A stretch of 64,000 nt of DNA, taken from NCBI GenBank assembly GCA_011033025.1, contig WFMF01000205.1, positions 1 to 64,000 on the forward strand, given 5' to 3'. The stretch is from Beroe forskalii (taxonomy: Eukaryota > Ctenophora > Nuda > Beroida > Beroidae). Position numbers and translations under genes: made by a program. The notes below the pieces were generated by a model. It ran no database searches and was not told where the DNA came from. It saw nothing but the letters and a program-made list of their open reading frames with translations. This document shows, piece after piece, positions 1 through 12,129 of the stretch (position 1 is its first letter; each line of letters begins with the position of its first letter).

Positions 1-1714
1 AAACTCACAATAACAGTGGTTCAAATCCATTAATTAAAAAAGGTGCAATTCAAAAGCCGTAATGAAGTTGGTACAATCTGTCAACTCAAACAGAACGCCG
101 GCAACTAAAGCATGAGATAACTAAAAAGATGCTGATTGTTGGTGTGAACTGAGATACAGGGTGTATCCCAAATAAATACAGGGAAGATACAATAATAGGT
201 ACTACAGTTACGCCTTGTGCAATGTAGTATAAAGTTGGGCGCAATATGATTACATTCAATATATGCACAAATACGAGTGCAGATTAGATTGAGTCATAGT
301 AATAATATCATTAATATCAAATTTGTGTCACATCACATGTACAATTAAAAGTGTGGCACAGTGTCACTAAAAGCATAAGTGAAGGTCAACAAAATTTGTA
401 ATTCTAAATTTTCAAGGAAAACTTCTGCCAAATGGTTCCCAAGTCTCAACAGCATGTTACATGCTGATCATGTTCGTCAAATTACTAGGGTTGAGAATAA
501 GAGACATAAAGAATAAAAGCTCAACGGAGGAGTCTCATAAAGCAAGGTAAATGATTAGACACGTCAGTCTTAATCATCTAACTTCAACGAGTAACAATGA
601 GGCCAAGAGCGACGTGCATTCTCAAATTTACAATACCACAGAAAACTATCATGAACCATTGAAATACAATCATAACTACTATTAAGTGCTACCAGGGCGA
701 CCGAAAGTAAGCAAGAACGGATTTAGAGTTCAAACTATGTAGACTTGCAATGTTAGTGCCAATGAGTTCCATTCGAACTGCTTTCTAAAGTCGCATGGAA
801 TAACTGTTATTAATTGCCTGAATTCCTCACACAGAGAGACACTAGTGCTTGATGTGAAGACACAAAACAAACAAAGCATCGTATAGCTCTACTTTTCTAG
901 CTCTCATTAACATGTCAAAACATCCACACATGATTATCGAACATCTCAAGTGATTAGTGAATCATGCATTGTTCTGACTTCGCTGATCCTGTTAATTATA
1001 TTTCAACCTTCAAACCAGAGTACAGAAGTGCTACACCCTTCATCTGTCATATTTCATTGTCAGGGGTGGGTGATCAGGGGAAGGGGAACATTGCGTAGCG
1101 TGTGTAAGAATTGAGGCAACAGAAATAATTTTGGGTCTTTTTTACATGCTAATTAAAAAAATTTTTAATTAAAAAATAAAATGTTTTTAAATTTTTTCCC
1201 GAAATACCCATTTAAAATTTTGAAAAAAATTTTTAGAAAATTTTAAAAAAAATTTAAAAAAAAAAAATTTTAAAATTTAAATTTTCACTGAAGTTTTAGG
1301 GAGACTCAAGAGCACCAAGTTTAAAACAGTAGAATGGGGACCTAGGGTGGGGCTGGCGATCAAAGGGGGTTTTTATTTGAATTGTTATCAGAAAAAAGGG
1401 GAAAAAAAAAGAGACATTTTGTAAAAAAATTCGGGATCAGTTGTGCCATAAACTAAAACAAAAAATTTAATTTTTTTCTTTGCAGTTCAATGAGTGAAAC
1501 AAAAACAAAGTGGAAAATTGGGGAAAAAACATAAATTTAAAAATAAAAATGGATTTGGGTCTAAACACAAAAGGAAATAAATTACCATAATTACATTATA
1601 AAACTGATTGACAGAAATATTTATCAATCAATTACATCGTAACTCGACACCACAGTTATTATCTTCATGTTCGATATGAGGGATATGTGAACCTATCTCG
1701 TTAAATTACAAAGG
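1..1714. other. Gene-free AT-rich sequence with low-complexity block
   Basis: I see no supportable gene here. From about 1130 to 1560 the sequence becomes almost pure runs of A, T and G homopolymers, which looks like either a low-complexity block or a stretch of poor consensus quality. The only ORF of 60 codons has no recognisable features. Confidence 0.5.
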
Positions 1715-1850
1715 CCACTACGGACTTAAGTGCCACACGGACTTAAGTGTCACACGGACTTAAGTGCAACACTGACTTAAGTGCCACACAGACTTAAGTG
1801 TCACACGGACTTAAGTGCAACACTGACTTAAGTGTCACACAGACTGAAAA
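1715..1850. repeat. 17-bp minisatellite with CTTAAG cores
   Basis: About eight tandem copies of a 17-bp unit of the form TCACACGGACTTAAGTG, with alternating CACACGG, AACACTG and CACACAG variants. Each unit carries the palindrome CTTAAG. No coding potential is visible. Confidence 0.9.
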
Positions 1851-2092
1851 GTAAGACACAGTGACTGACTGAAGTGTGATACAAAAGTTTATCATCTTAA
1901 ACCCTGAGGAGGACTTTATCCCGCAGGCCAATATAATCATCAAATTACTGTAACATTAACACGCAACTCCGTGTGCAATGATTTGCTACACGGGGGTGGG
2001 GTACAACAGTACCACTACAGTACATGCCATAGAGCATGACATATGTCGCTGACAAACATTCTCTGGGTCTTGAACACGAACAATAGTTCGTT

Positions 2093-2135
2093 CCACGTCA
2101 TCAACTCACCATTTTAAACCATCACAATGTCATCA
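2093..2135 (+). promoter_or_regulatory. Paired-CRE module 1
   Basis: CCACGTCA, then exactly 27 bp (TCAACTCACC...ATCACAA), then TGTCATCA. Both sites are degenerate CREs. The spacer sequence matches the family consensus. A second, inverted copy lies about 100 bp downstream. Confidence 0.65.
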
Positions 2136-2241
2136 CTTCACCCACCAATATCTTAATCACTATAGTCGAGTAGAAGGTCGCTGGTCACAACTCGTCGTAG
2201 CAATACATATGACCACGCTTCAATGAAAGATTGCAATAAAA

Positions 2242-2284
2242 TGACGTCATTATCATAGGATAAAGAAGGGCGTTGATGACGTCA
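2242..2284 (-). promoter_or_regulatory. Paired-CRE module 2 (two perfect sites)
   Basis: Two perfect TGACGTCA palindromes at 2242-2249 and 2277-2284, separated by exactly 27 bp. Read on the minus strand the spacer starts TCAACG and ends TGATAA, as in the other copies. CREB/ATF-type bZIP factors are the known binders of TGACGTCA; function here is inferred. Confidence 0.8.
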
Positions 2285-5200
2285 CACCGCCATTTCCTTG
2301 CACGTGGAATTAGATGAATTAGATGCAGGGAATATGATAATGACTAGATATATTTTGAAATATAAATATAAAGCTCTACACGCCTAACTCTAGCGGGGGG
2401 TGATTCGCTGGAATTACTATAATGATGATTACACTACCCTCCCACCAGCTAGCACTGTCAGTCACCTCAAGTAAGTCTCTACTTCACTGTCACTCACAAG
2501 CATGCATTGTCTGTCGGTGACAGGCCCTTGTGAGAGTTACGCGCCGCGCACCGCGAAGTTGACGCAAGTCGTTTCAGAGCTTGCGTCTGTATTGTATCAG
2601 GAAACGTCTGACATAAGACAATGAGACAGCGCATAATTTGGAACAGGCTCAAAGCTTCGATTTTCATGACTGTTACAGACTACAGTACCAATCGATACGA
2701 ACTATTCAGACAAAGAAATAAGCAGATTGGTATCATGAAATTCACACTTTTAGCCTTGATAATACCGTCATTCACAATCGTGCCCTATATCATTTTGAAC
2801 CGTTAATATCATGATCCTACTGTTTCATGATCACATAAGTCGACACGGTGACAAGTGAATGATATATTGTAAATCATGAGAAGGTATGGCTACCCCCATA
2901 TGCGCATATGGAAAATAATCAGTTTTTGTCTCGAAAGTTGCACAAAGTCAAAAGAACAGTTAAAACACACGTTTTTGACAGCACTGATATTCGACAGGGT
3001 TTCATAATCAATGAGAAAAAAGAAAAAAAGAAGGAAACTAGTAATGCTTCACGGACTGAAAATACGAAACAATACGAATGGGTTCATTAAAACAGGAATA
3101 GGTAGGAGGGCCCACTAGGCCTAAAACAGATAAATTCCTCGAGGGAGGAGTCAACATGAAGTTGGCTTTGGCCCATCTCCAATTAGAAGTTAAACACCGA
3201 ACAGATCACGACGAACATATAACACAAACAAACGATATAACACACAACACGAACTCACACAAACATTATATCTTACCGGTGTGGAGTTGTTGTTAGTCCC
3301 CTCGACTGCAGGCTCATCAGGATGTACCACTTTTGACGCTACCATCACGATATGGACTATACGAGCCTAGTTCTAGATCAACTATTGTTTGAGTTTAATT
3401 TCCAATAGATTTATCAAAAGTTTCAATTTAATTTAATTCAGAATATTTAATGTTTCGTGAAATTTTTCGGGTCGACTTTTATTGACGCGACATTTAAAAA
3501 TCCGTCTTTGAAATTTTACGAACTTTGTAGGCAAACTGTCATTATTTTCAAAAAAATCTTCGTAAGTTCTACTACTTCATCACATATTCACATCCATTTT
3601 AAAATAACCACGTGTAATTATTGAGGACTTAAATACAAGAGTCTAAGCCCTAATGTCTCGGCTAACCTAATAAAACCATGAAGTTTCATCTCAAATAGTA
3701 CAATAAATCATCGATTGGTCTCTAGTACCGTTCAATTGACCAGAAAATTGCTTTTTATTTGCTCAATCAGGTATTTCAAATACAAAATAATACAGCGAAC
3801 CCCACTGTTCGACCTTGGTGTACCGACTAAACAAGGATTATATGAGCATATATTGAACGCTACAAGCAAATGAAATGCTAATACATCAGCAGTGAGTATT
3901 ATTGCTTACCAGCAGAACCCTGAAATCAGCATGACGTAGACCAATCAGCAAGTGAGTTGATGATCAACTTCCTGCTGATTGGTCGATGTCAAGGGTAGGT
4001 AAGCTAATATATACACTGTCTATAATAAACACACGATCGTATGTCGTCTACTGGTTATTCAGTACGTCATTTAGTACGGTATGCTGCCACATGCAAAATT
4101 ATTTGCTGAAAATGTCAAATAAAAATACGGCGCGACTAAATCATGAATATATAAACACTACTCATGATGTATGTTTTCATATCCCTGAGGCCTGGCTTAA
4201 TCAAATCCTTAAGTAGGATTTTAGCCCAATCCTTATGGGCACATCATTTCATTTGTGACAAAACTTGTTCTGTTAATTTATAAATTTCAAAAATGCACCT
4301 ATAATTTGCAGCTACCTATCTTTCTTAAGGCATTCTATAAATAAAACACAGTAGATATACTGGTAAGCATTGTATGGTAAGCATTAGAGGATTGTTTAAC
4401 TTAACATGTGATGAAGTAGTAGGTTTAACGAACGACAGAGGCTGTTCGTTAATTGGACTTCCAACGATCAAACACGAACCAACATATTTCGGCAAAAAAT
4501 ATATGCTCTGCACTTTTAACAGAGGAAGAATTGTTTTTCCGTAAAATATTTTTCCTAAGAAAGACGTGCGAGTGCGCAAATCCCTAAATTTCGAAAAAAA
4601 GAAGTATAATTATTTAAACTTATTCCAGGAAATATACAAGGTTTTAAAGAGTTTTCAGCGGTATATATTAACAAGGGGAAGCTTCACAGCACTATAAATT
4701 ATATAAACGAAGCTACAAACGTCCGATGAACTTATCCTCAGTGAGTGTAGGTACATATATAACTAGAAGTGTTGACATAGGTTAAAGTCAAAGTGCTTTC
4801 TGCGTACATATACCTACACGCCGCAAACATATGAAATGTGCCGTCGAGGATGAGGTCATAGCTGGGTTTTTTGAGAGAAGTTCATGACGTTTAAAAGTGT
4901 ATTATTTCGTGCGAATATAAATTTCGGCGTGTCCGGATGTTGGTATTTTTTGTGAGAATTATAACACACGGACATCTCACAGTGTGCCTACTCTGCGGTA
5001 CTTTTTAATTTTAGAGAGAGGAAGGAAACGTTTCAGCAAAAATGAGAAAATAATAGCAAAATATCGATGTATGCCTTCTAGAAGTAGTAGGAGCAGAGCC
5101 CGTATGTTATGAAAGAATCATAAAGCATACAACTCCAAAGATCGTGCATATCATCGCTGTCAGATGATCTGATAGTCTCTAGGAGGCTTAATTTCGAATA

Positions 5201-5350
5201 TTAGAAAATTCGTGAGCACTACTTCAACTCAGACGCGTTCAGATATAATTATTGATAATTTTCATATTAAACATTGGTATGTTCTCGACATGTTTCTATA
5301 GTTTCTGTATCTCAACGCTAGTTCGCTTCACACCCTACCGACGCAGGAGG
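2285..5350. other. Intergenic sequence, no gene supported
   Basis: Several ORFs of 60-84 codons occur on both strands, but none has a domain, splice-consistent neighbours or coding-like composition. I see only unique AT-rich sequence and short repeats. Confidence 0.4.
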
Positions 5351-5360
5351 TAGGGGTGGA

Positions 5361-5531
5361 GGGACCAATGGAAGCTCAGCAGCGGAGTTCATCAGCCAAT
5401 GGTAGCTCAGCAGTGGAGTTCATCAACCAATGGGGATCCAGCGCTATATTAGCCAATGGTAATCGTGCCGTGGGGTGCGCTGGCCAATCAGAACAAAGAA
5501 GTATACACTCGGTATATTTTACTCAATATCA
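5361..5531 (+). promoter_or_regulatory. CCAAT-box array with 31-bp spacing, then E-box
   Basis: Five CCAAT boxes start at 5365, 5396, 5427, 5453 and 5484, so the spacings are 31, 31, 26 and 31 bp, close to three helical turns. Four are followed by GG and the last by CAG. Part of the regularity comes from a tandem repeat of about 31 bp carrying GCTCAGCAG and GGAGTTCATCA. A CACGTG E-box follows near 5528 and a TATTTAAA box lies near 5615. Regularly spaced CCAAT boxes are a known layout for NF-Y-driven promoters. The only ORF downstream is the small one at 5700. Confidence 0.6.
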
Positions 5532-5699
5532 CGTGCTGTTCCCATGACAACGCGTTCTGAAGGTGTCGTCAGTAACCGGAAATACCTCCGTTAATTTCAG
5601 CAGCGTGACGGGTATTTAAAGTTTTATTTTTATCTAATTCATTCACCAGGCTCGTCTTTCTCATTCGGGTGTTCAGAAAAGCGGTAATCAGCACAAGAA

Positions 5700-5915
5700 A
5701 TGAGCAGTTCAGTGCGATTAATAACTCCTCAAAAAGTTCATAATGATGACACTATATGTTATCAACTGCCTATAACAATCTCTGAACATCTTAAACATAA
5801 CAATACAACCGAGAAAAAACGAGGAAAGTTCAAGAACCGTGAAATTTGGAAACAACACAAATTCCTCACAGAACATAATACTGACAACAGCATGAATAAA
5901 CTCGACACAATGTGA
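5700..5915 (+). CDS. Small basic ORF downstream of CCAAT/TATA region, unrecognised
   Basis: A 71-codon ORF beginning MSSSVRLITPQKV, rich in Lys, Asn and Thr, with no recognisable domain, signal peptide or membrane segment. Its ATG lies about 85 bp after a TATTTAAA box and about 210 bp after the CCAAT array, which is the main reason to list it. It could be a first coding exon, a small protein, or a chance ORF. I found no downstream exon to join to it. Confidence 0.25.
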   Translation: MSSSVRLITPQKVHNDDTICYQLPITISEHLKHNNTTEKKRGKFKNREIWKQHKFLTEHNTDNSMNKLDTM

Positions 5916-6370
5916 CTCACATGAGAGAGTGACATTTGTATTAGTGCTACATATTGGCAGGGCAAGATGACGTCATTATCATAGCTCAAGTGGTCAGTTG
6001 GTGAACCATAAATCACGTGACGGCTTGGCAAGACCTGTTGTTTATAAATATATCTTAGTATAATATAGATGTTTTGAATCTATGATGATCAATACAGAAT
6101 TCATCTCAAAATCAGCTGCAGTGGGCACTTGGCGCCAGGAAGCGTATTAAAAGCTTACCCAATGGATCTTGATACTGACCACGTCCAAGCGCGCTGAATC
6201 AGTGCGCAAGTTGACAGTAAACGCGCGCGCAGATTGGTTGCTATCACAAGTATCCCATGGGTAAGTTCATACACGGTCCAATGCCGTCTCATTGTGAAGT
6301 ATGGTAGTGATAGCATTCTGAAGCAGCTTGTAACTCTGGTGCAAGGCACACGGAGTGCCACTCTTACGTG

Positions 6371-6445
6371 ACATACACACGACACAAGTTGACATACACA
6401 CGACACAAGTTGACAAACACACGACACAAGTTGACATACGCAAAC
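6371..6445. repeat. 21-bp minisatellite
   Basis: About 3.5 tandem copies of a 21-bp unit containing CACACGACACAAGTTGACA. Translations across it give cysteine-rich ORFs on the minus strand that are only products of the repeat. Confidence 0.8.
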
Positions 6446-6449
6446 AAGA

Positions 6450-7755
6450 AGTTGACAATTGGCACACATTTTATTTAGGAAACGCGCGTGTCTTCCAGTA
6501 AATGTTTTGATAAAATGTGAATTATATAAACAGATATTTTTGTGAGTTGGCATTCATCGAGCATGGAAATGGAATAGAAATCACGCTAGAAATGGAAATA
6601 CTCAGAGTAAGCAGATCTTCAGATTTCAACTACAAGCAAATCCCTGATGTTGCTTCAAATGATGAAATTATCATGGAGGAACATTGAAATCATTATAAAA
6701 CAAATAATTAATAATTAATAATGAATCATAGAATCGGATATGGATATATGACAAGTCAAATGAATATCCTATACTTGATGATAGAATGAGAAGATATTAA
6801 CTTGATATTAAAAATAAAATACTTGGATTTTAACACAACATACATAAATAACATGTCAAATTTCGCGACCGCACGTAAACTATGCAGGACAATACGTGTT
6901 GCAGATTTACCGAGGAAAATATGTGCTGCTTTCTTAATGATGCCTCGTATAATAGAGCTTATAGGATTTCAAACCTGCGAAGTAAAATTAGACAGGTATT
7001 ATGAAGCTTTAAGCAAGAAACCATATGTTAAAAGCCGACATTTTCTACCATCAAAATGTCGGAAATAAGAAAAAACGTGCGACAATTACGGCACTTGTTT
7101 TGTGAACAAAAAAGCTGACCGTTCCAAAGCCTATAATAGACTGAACCTTAACCTGAAAAGATGAAATGAAATAAAAAGAAAATTATGAAAAGAACATAAT
7201 AAGTGGCGGGCAGAAAAAAAAAGAGTTTATTTGTAGTGTTTCGCGCCTTCAATGCCTTCTAAGTTAATACTATGTCGTTTGTTTCTTGACATGACTACAA
7301 AATCCAACAAGGTTCAAGCAGGCTTGTAATCGGCTCCAAAAGGATGCTGAAACTCCGTAAAGGAGTGAATATTTAGTGCCAAGGAAGCAAAATCGCAGAA
7401 GAACATATTTCTCACTTAAGCAGCACATAGGTATATTGCAATTCCTTGCAACGTCCTCCCTGAGCGCGGGCGTTACGTCCAAGTAAGAGGGGTACAGTTA
7501 ATATATCACCAAACCAAGCACCGTGATGCGCTCTATCGCCCTCAAATCAGGAGTATATTTTATGTAAACAAGATCCCCGGAGCTATATGATCCTGGTATA
7601 GAGAATACGTACAGAGATCACTTAACACACTAACCCCATTACTATACTTGTACTACTTCTGGCTCTATAGATGTGATAGTAATCGAGCTCTCGAGAACCA
7701 TATCACAAAATACAGGGCTAATTGCGCAGCGTATTAGATGGCGCTCTTTACATAA
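6450..7755. other. Intergenic sequence, no gene supported
   Basis: ORFs of 60-88 codons occur (for example 6802-7068), but I see no domain, consensus splice partner or promoter that supports any of them. Confidence 0.4.
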
Positions 7756-7756
7756 T

Positions 7757-8175
7757 GTAGGAGGAGGAGGAGGAGGAGGAGGAGTTGTGGAATAAATTGT
7801 GAGAGAGAAGCGGAGGAGGAGGGGGAGTGGGAGAGGGGGGAGTGAGAGAGGAGGGAAGAGGGGGAAGGAAAGTGGGAGAAAGAGTGGGGAGTGGGAGGGG
7901 AGGGAAGAAGGGTTAGGGAGTGGGAAAGGAGGGAGGAGTGGGAGAGTGGGAAGAGGGGGATGGGAGTGAAGAAGAGTGGGAGAGGGGGGAGTGGGAGTGG
8001 GAGAGGGGGGAGTGGGAAGAGAGGGAGTTGGAAGAGGAGGGAGGAGTGGGAGAGGAGGTAGGAGTGGGATTAGGAGGGAAGAGGGGAGTGAGTGGGGAGG
8101 AAAGTGGGAGAAAGAGTGGAGAGTGGGAGTGAAGGAGGAAGGGGAGTAGGGGGAGTAGGGGGAGGGAGGAGGCAA
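7757..8175 (+). repeat. About 400-bp polypurine tract (G/A strand)
   Basis: The + strand is almost entirely A and G, built from GGA and GAGTGGGAGAGG-type units. It starts as a (GGA)n run near 7759 and drifts into longer imperfect units. Such homopurine-homopyrimidine mirror tracts can form triplex (H-DNA) structures. The long Pro-rich and Glu/Gly-rich ORFs across it are artefacts of composition. Confidence 0.9.
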
Positions 8176-8179
8176 AGAA

Positions 8180-9005
8180 GATCTAACGATAAATTCGAAA
8201 TGAATCCGGACTTGAGAAAATTCAATTGGGAACGAGATGAGTCAGAGGATAAAATGACTGGAGGAAAATATTAATCTCAAGAGAGGAGCCGGGGAGAATT
8301 CGCTCAAAGTACGCGATTTGGACGAAGCAAGGAAAGGGGAGGAATGGAAGGGTGAGTGTCAGAACAGGGAGATACATCCTGAGATGAAATGTCATGCTAT
8401 ACCCGGAGCGAATAGTGGCAGTGAAAGGGGGAGGAGGACAAGTTAAGAGACTATAGCAGCTACTTCAACAACATGCAAAGTATATAACCCCCACAAAGGG
8501 GTGTGTCTATTGTTGTACAGCGCGAGCTACTCCTGCTTCTCCTCTTCCTAATGCTCTCTCAGAATATGGAAATAGGCGCTCGCAATGTGACGTCACTAAC
8601 GTAGCGCGCGCTGCCAAATTGTTGGAAATATAACCGCCTAATTTTTCGTACCCCCGCAGCTTGCAGATGTTTATACGGTTTACATATGGTGGTACTCATG
8701 ACACGTGGCATTAAACCCCCCTCCCCCTGGAAATATAAACGGTTCAACGACTTCAAGTTACCCCAGCCTTTGCTTTGATAATGATGTCATCTTAACCGCC
8801 TATTTATTCTGCTCCAAGGTTGCACACAGTGGTATATTCTTGCACACACATGGTCCACAAGGTGAAACTGTGAAACACCATGGTTCAAGGAAGGATTAAG
8901 TGAGGATAAGTGGATATTTTGTAAAGAAGATTCTCCAACAATTTGGGACAAAGCTCAACTGTATATGATGTCATGGCCCAGCAATTTGGCGAGAAGAAAA
9001 TCAAG
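8180..9005. other. Intergenic sequence with one weak paired-CRE module
   Basis: No gene is supported. At 8748-8789 a degenerate member of the paired-CRE family is present (CGACTTCA, 26 bp, TGATGTCA), one base short of the usual spacing. A single TGACGTCA occurs near 8590. Confidence 0.4.
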
Positions 9006-9010
9006 AAGGT

Positions 9011-9177
9011 CTTACCGTGGTGTCTCGACTTTAAGAGGCGCGCGTCGTGTTACGCCTCGCTTGGGTGCTTTTCTTAAAACTCGCGCTGTATTGAAAGCAC
9101 TGTCACGTGCAGCAAGAAGCACCCACGCGCAGCGTAATACACCGCGCCTGAAAAAGTCGAGACACCGTGCTAGAAAG
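9011..9177. repeat. Imperfect hairpin element
   Basis: GTGGTGTCTCGACTTT at 9017-9032 pairs with AAAGTCGAGACACCG at 9154-9168, and pairing continues inward over GGCGCG, GTATTACGC and GGGTGCTT. Arms of about 60 bp flank a GC-rich loop of about 40 bp. It looks like a small MITE or fold-back sequence. The ORF that reads through it is unlikely to be a gene. Confidence 0.7.
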
Positions 9178-9682
9178 AATCATCTACGACTTTATTTCTT
9201 CCTGTTTCTAGAACAATTTCGTGCTTCATTGGTCTAAGACAACGTAGAAAACGCATAGAGCAGATGGGTGTGACTAGACGGAGACGTCCTAGGTTAAATA
9301 TCAGTAAGGAAATTTCTTGGTCGAAAAATTTAGCTTCAAGCTAGCAACAGTTTTTAGCAGTTTCCGCAACGCAGACTACACATATTATCATTCCATCAGA
9401 ATATAATCCCGTATTCTATATCAAGAAAATAAACCCAAAAACGGCCGTATATTTAGCAGACTGAGACATGTCAATTGTCAAAACAAACATAAATTTCGAT
9501 ATATATATCGGGTTAGACTTTCTTGCATATATCGGGTTAGACTTTCCTGCATATACTACATGAACACATCATGTTGTACCACGGGATCAGCATGCCGAGG
9601 ATTAACCATTACGTCACAGTTACACGACATGGCTGGTGGAGTTACGTATATATTTGCAGTATCGCCCAAAACAGAGATCTAT

Positions 9683-9725
9683 ACACGTCATCAACACACT
9701 ACATTGTGCTGTGATAATGACGTCA
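9683..9725 (+). promoter_or_regulatory. Paired-CRE module 3
   Basis: ACACGTCA at 9683-9690, 27 bp, then a perfect TGACGTCA at 9718-9725. The spacer begins TCAACACAC and ends TGATAA. Confidence 0.75.
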
Positions 9726-9938
9726 TCTTCACCGCCTGCTCCGCACATGGTATACCAGGAGTCCCCGAAGGGTGAAGGCTGGCTGATACACATATCCGCC
9801 AGTCATTACCCTAGTATATCGCATCTGGTATATCACTAGATCTCCACCTGGTATATCACTAGAAGTACACGATCCCTGGATGCAGACAGTCCAAACATAC
9901 AGAGATAACGATACTTTGTGATATTGCGGGGAACTGTG

Positions 9939-10085
9939 AATGTGGGTGGAATTCAGCTGGAATGTGGGTGGAATTCAGCTGGAATGTGGGTGGAATTCAG
10001 CTGGAATGTTGGTGGAATTCAGCTGGGATGTGGGTGGAATTCAGCTGGAATTTGGGTGGAATTAAGCTGGAATGTGGGTTTGATC
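9939..10085. repeat. 22-bp minisatellite
   Basis: About 6.5 tandem copies of a 22-bp unit containing GTGGGTGGAATTCAGCTGGA, each with an EcoRI-type GAATTC core. It gives overlapping Trp/Gly-rich ORFs that are not supported as genes. Confidence 0.9.
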
Positions 10086-10254
10086 CTGCTGTTACAAGTA
10101 CCTCGCACAAGCTAGATGTCACCAACTCACTGTTCCAGACAACAATTTGTTATACGTGATCTGAAGCAGAACTGTGGATGATAAATTTTATCAAAAGTAG
10201 GATTTTCACTTTTCTTAACCATGAATATGCAGTAAAACATGCAACTTTATCCAA

Positions 10255-10350
10255 TTCCAAAGTCTTATCTAGAAAAGTGCATGGATATATGACAAATATA
10301 AAATTACTCCTGAATATCGGTTTTCTCATCCATATTCAGAGCATATTGCT
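10255..10350 (+). repeat. Dispersed repeat, diverged copy
   Basis: A segment running from TCTTATCTAGA to about 10345 resembles the better-preserved copies at 14372-14507 and 42650-42782. Confidence 0.4.
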
Positions 10351-10954
10351 GCAGAATGCAGAGAAATATTGAGATTATGAACATGCGGCGTTAGAGATAA
10401 GAGGATGTAGGTCACGGCCGAAACTACCATTCTTATCCGGACCCGAAAGTGAAAAGTTCCAAAGCTCATGTGACAAGCCGTTGCAGTAGCCATTATGAAT
10501 CTTGTAATCTAGGTTCATGCTAGGTTTATCGCAATATGCACCATATGTACACTATGCAGGCAGCCAAAACTTATGAGTTTCGTAACATGATACTAGAAGG
10601 GAATTCAGAACGCTGGTCTAGTGATCCACTGATTTATAAGGCGTCAAATAACACCATTTCCACAATGCTCACCTTAAGAATTGTTGTGTTTCTGAACTTT
10701 ACGTTGTTAAATGCTTTTAGGACCGTGCCAGTTTAACTGTTTTCGATAATCGATGTTCAACAACCGACTTTTCATCTTCACTCCCCATTGTAAAGACCTA
10801 AACTTTAAATTCAAAGCAGTTATTGTCTGCTGTTGACAGACCCTCGTGAAATTTGACCCACGAACCAGCCAACGCTTGACAAAGCAGTAACTCAGTACAC
10901 ATTTTCTATGAATTTCTTGTAAACCAGCTGTTTATCATACCCCTCTACTTGAGA

Positions 10955-12129
10955 ATGGCATTGTTCCCCCCTTTTGCCAGCAACTACTCTGACCCTGCTT
11001 TCGACTCCCTCATGAACACAGGTTGCGGAGTCTCCCTCACCCTCATCTTCCTTCTCTCCCTCCTCTTCAACAGCATAGCATTCTACGTTGTGTACACCCG
11101 GCAGCAATTCAGCATCACAAAGGTCCTGTTTCTGGTCCTGATCCTGTCTGATCTAACGTACTCCCTGATTAAAAACCCCTTTGCCATCAACAACCTGTTA
11201 AACCCCAAAGTGCTGCCTTCCCTCCCACCAACCAACGCTACGACCTTGCAACTGTTCGTAACAGAAGCCAGCTGGATGTCCATTCACGTCTCCATTAACG
11301 CCATCTTCGGGATCAGTACTCTGCGGTTCCTTAGACTGGGTGCCCCCTGGTGGTCCATTGCACATCGCACTGCCTCCCTGGTCCTGACTTTCCTGCCTCT
11401 GGCTATCATAGCAGGGTTTGAAATAAACAAATATATTTAACTAAGCACCCTCTCACCTTCCATTTTCAGCTGACGACGATATTACGATAATCACATGATC
11501 TTCGAAAGCTCCTGATTGTGATTTATCGTATCATTTTGATTTAACGTTTTAACTTGCTCCCTAAACTTTCATGCAATCAAATTTGAGACCTGAAGGTATG
11601 CCGTAGGACAACGAAATCTTGATTTTTATCTTGTACCAGTGCAACCCAATCAAAAGAAAATAAATATCTCATAACTCTTCCCAGGTGTAACATAGCAGTG
11701 GAGGTCATGATCCTAACCAACACTCCTTATCTTTGGGACCCTGTTAAACAAGACATTCTCTTGAGGGAGAACTACCTCGCCTTCTGTATGCCCCCTGTTT
11801 ACATCCCAGCAGGATTATCCTTCCTCTTTTCTGTTGCTACAATCGTAAAACTGCAGACTTCAGGCAACATGTCGGAAACAACTCGACGCAGTTGCGTTAC
11901 CCTGATCCTTCTTAGTTTGGGTAACTTGACATGGATGGGGGAGGCTGCTTGGACGGCCTTTACGGACCAAATGCCCCCAAAAGCTCAGGGATTTTCTGAT
12001 GTAACCGCATTCGTCATAATCCCGAGCTTTCTGGCCATGTACAACCCGTTAGTGCTGTGCCTCAGGAAGACTCATGTTAGGGAGGTTGTGCGGAGACTTA
12101 CCGAGAGACAGGGTGAGAATGGAAACTAA
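10955..12129 (+). CDS. Divergent class A (rhodopsin-like) G protein-coupled receptor
   Basis: Two exons, 10955-11415 and 11685-12129, join across a 269-bp GT-AG intron (GTTTGA...CCCAG) in phase 2. The product is 301 residues, a normal length for a short class A receptor, with no frame break. The N-terminus carries NYS, a glycosylation site. TM1 holds the conserved Asn (LLFNSIAF) and TM2 the conserved Asp (LILSD). The end of TM3 reads STLRFLRL where DRY is expected, and a TM3-start Cys is not obvious. TM7 ends YNPLVLCLRK, a variant of NPxxY, followed by a basic helix-8-like tail. The DRY and NPxxY changes mark it as a divergent, lineage-specific receptor; no ligand can be assigned. The chosen ATG sits one base after CTCTACTTGAG, a good 3' splice site, so the message probably begins by splicing here. 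Confidence 0.88.

Noticed and set aside
17-27. tRNA B-box-like GGTTCAAATCC
   Set aside because: No cloverleaf or A box can be formed around it.
7642-8175. 177-codon Pro/Ser-rich ORF
   Set aside because: Composition follows the polypyrimidine strand of a simple tract; both strands give similar low-complexity ORFs.
8965-9237. 90-codon Arg-rich ORF
   Set aside because: It lies across the imperfect hairpin element and its Arg content follows the CpG-rich arms.
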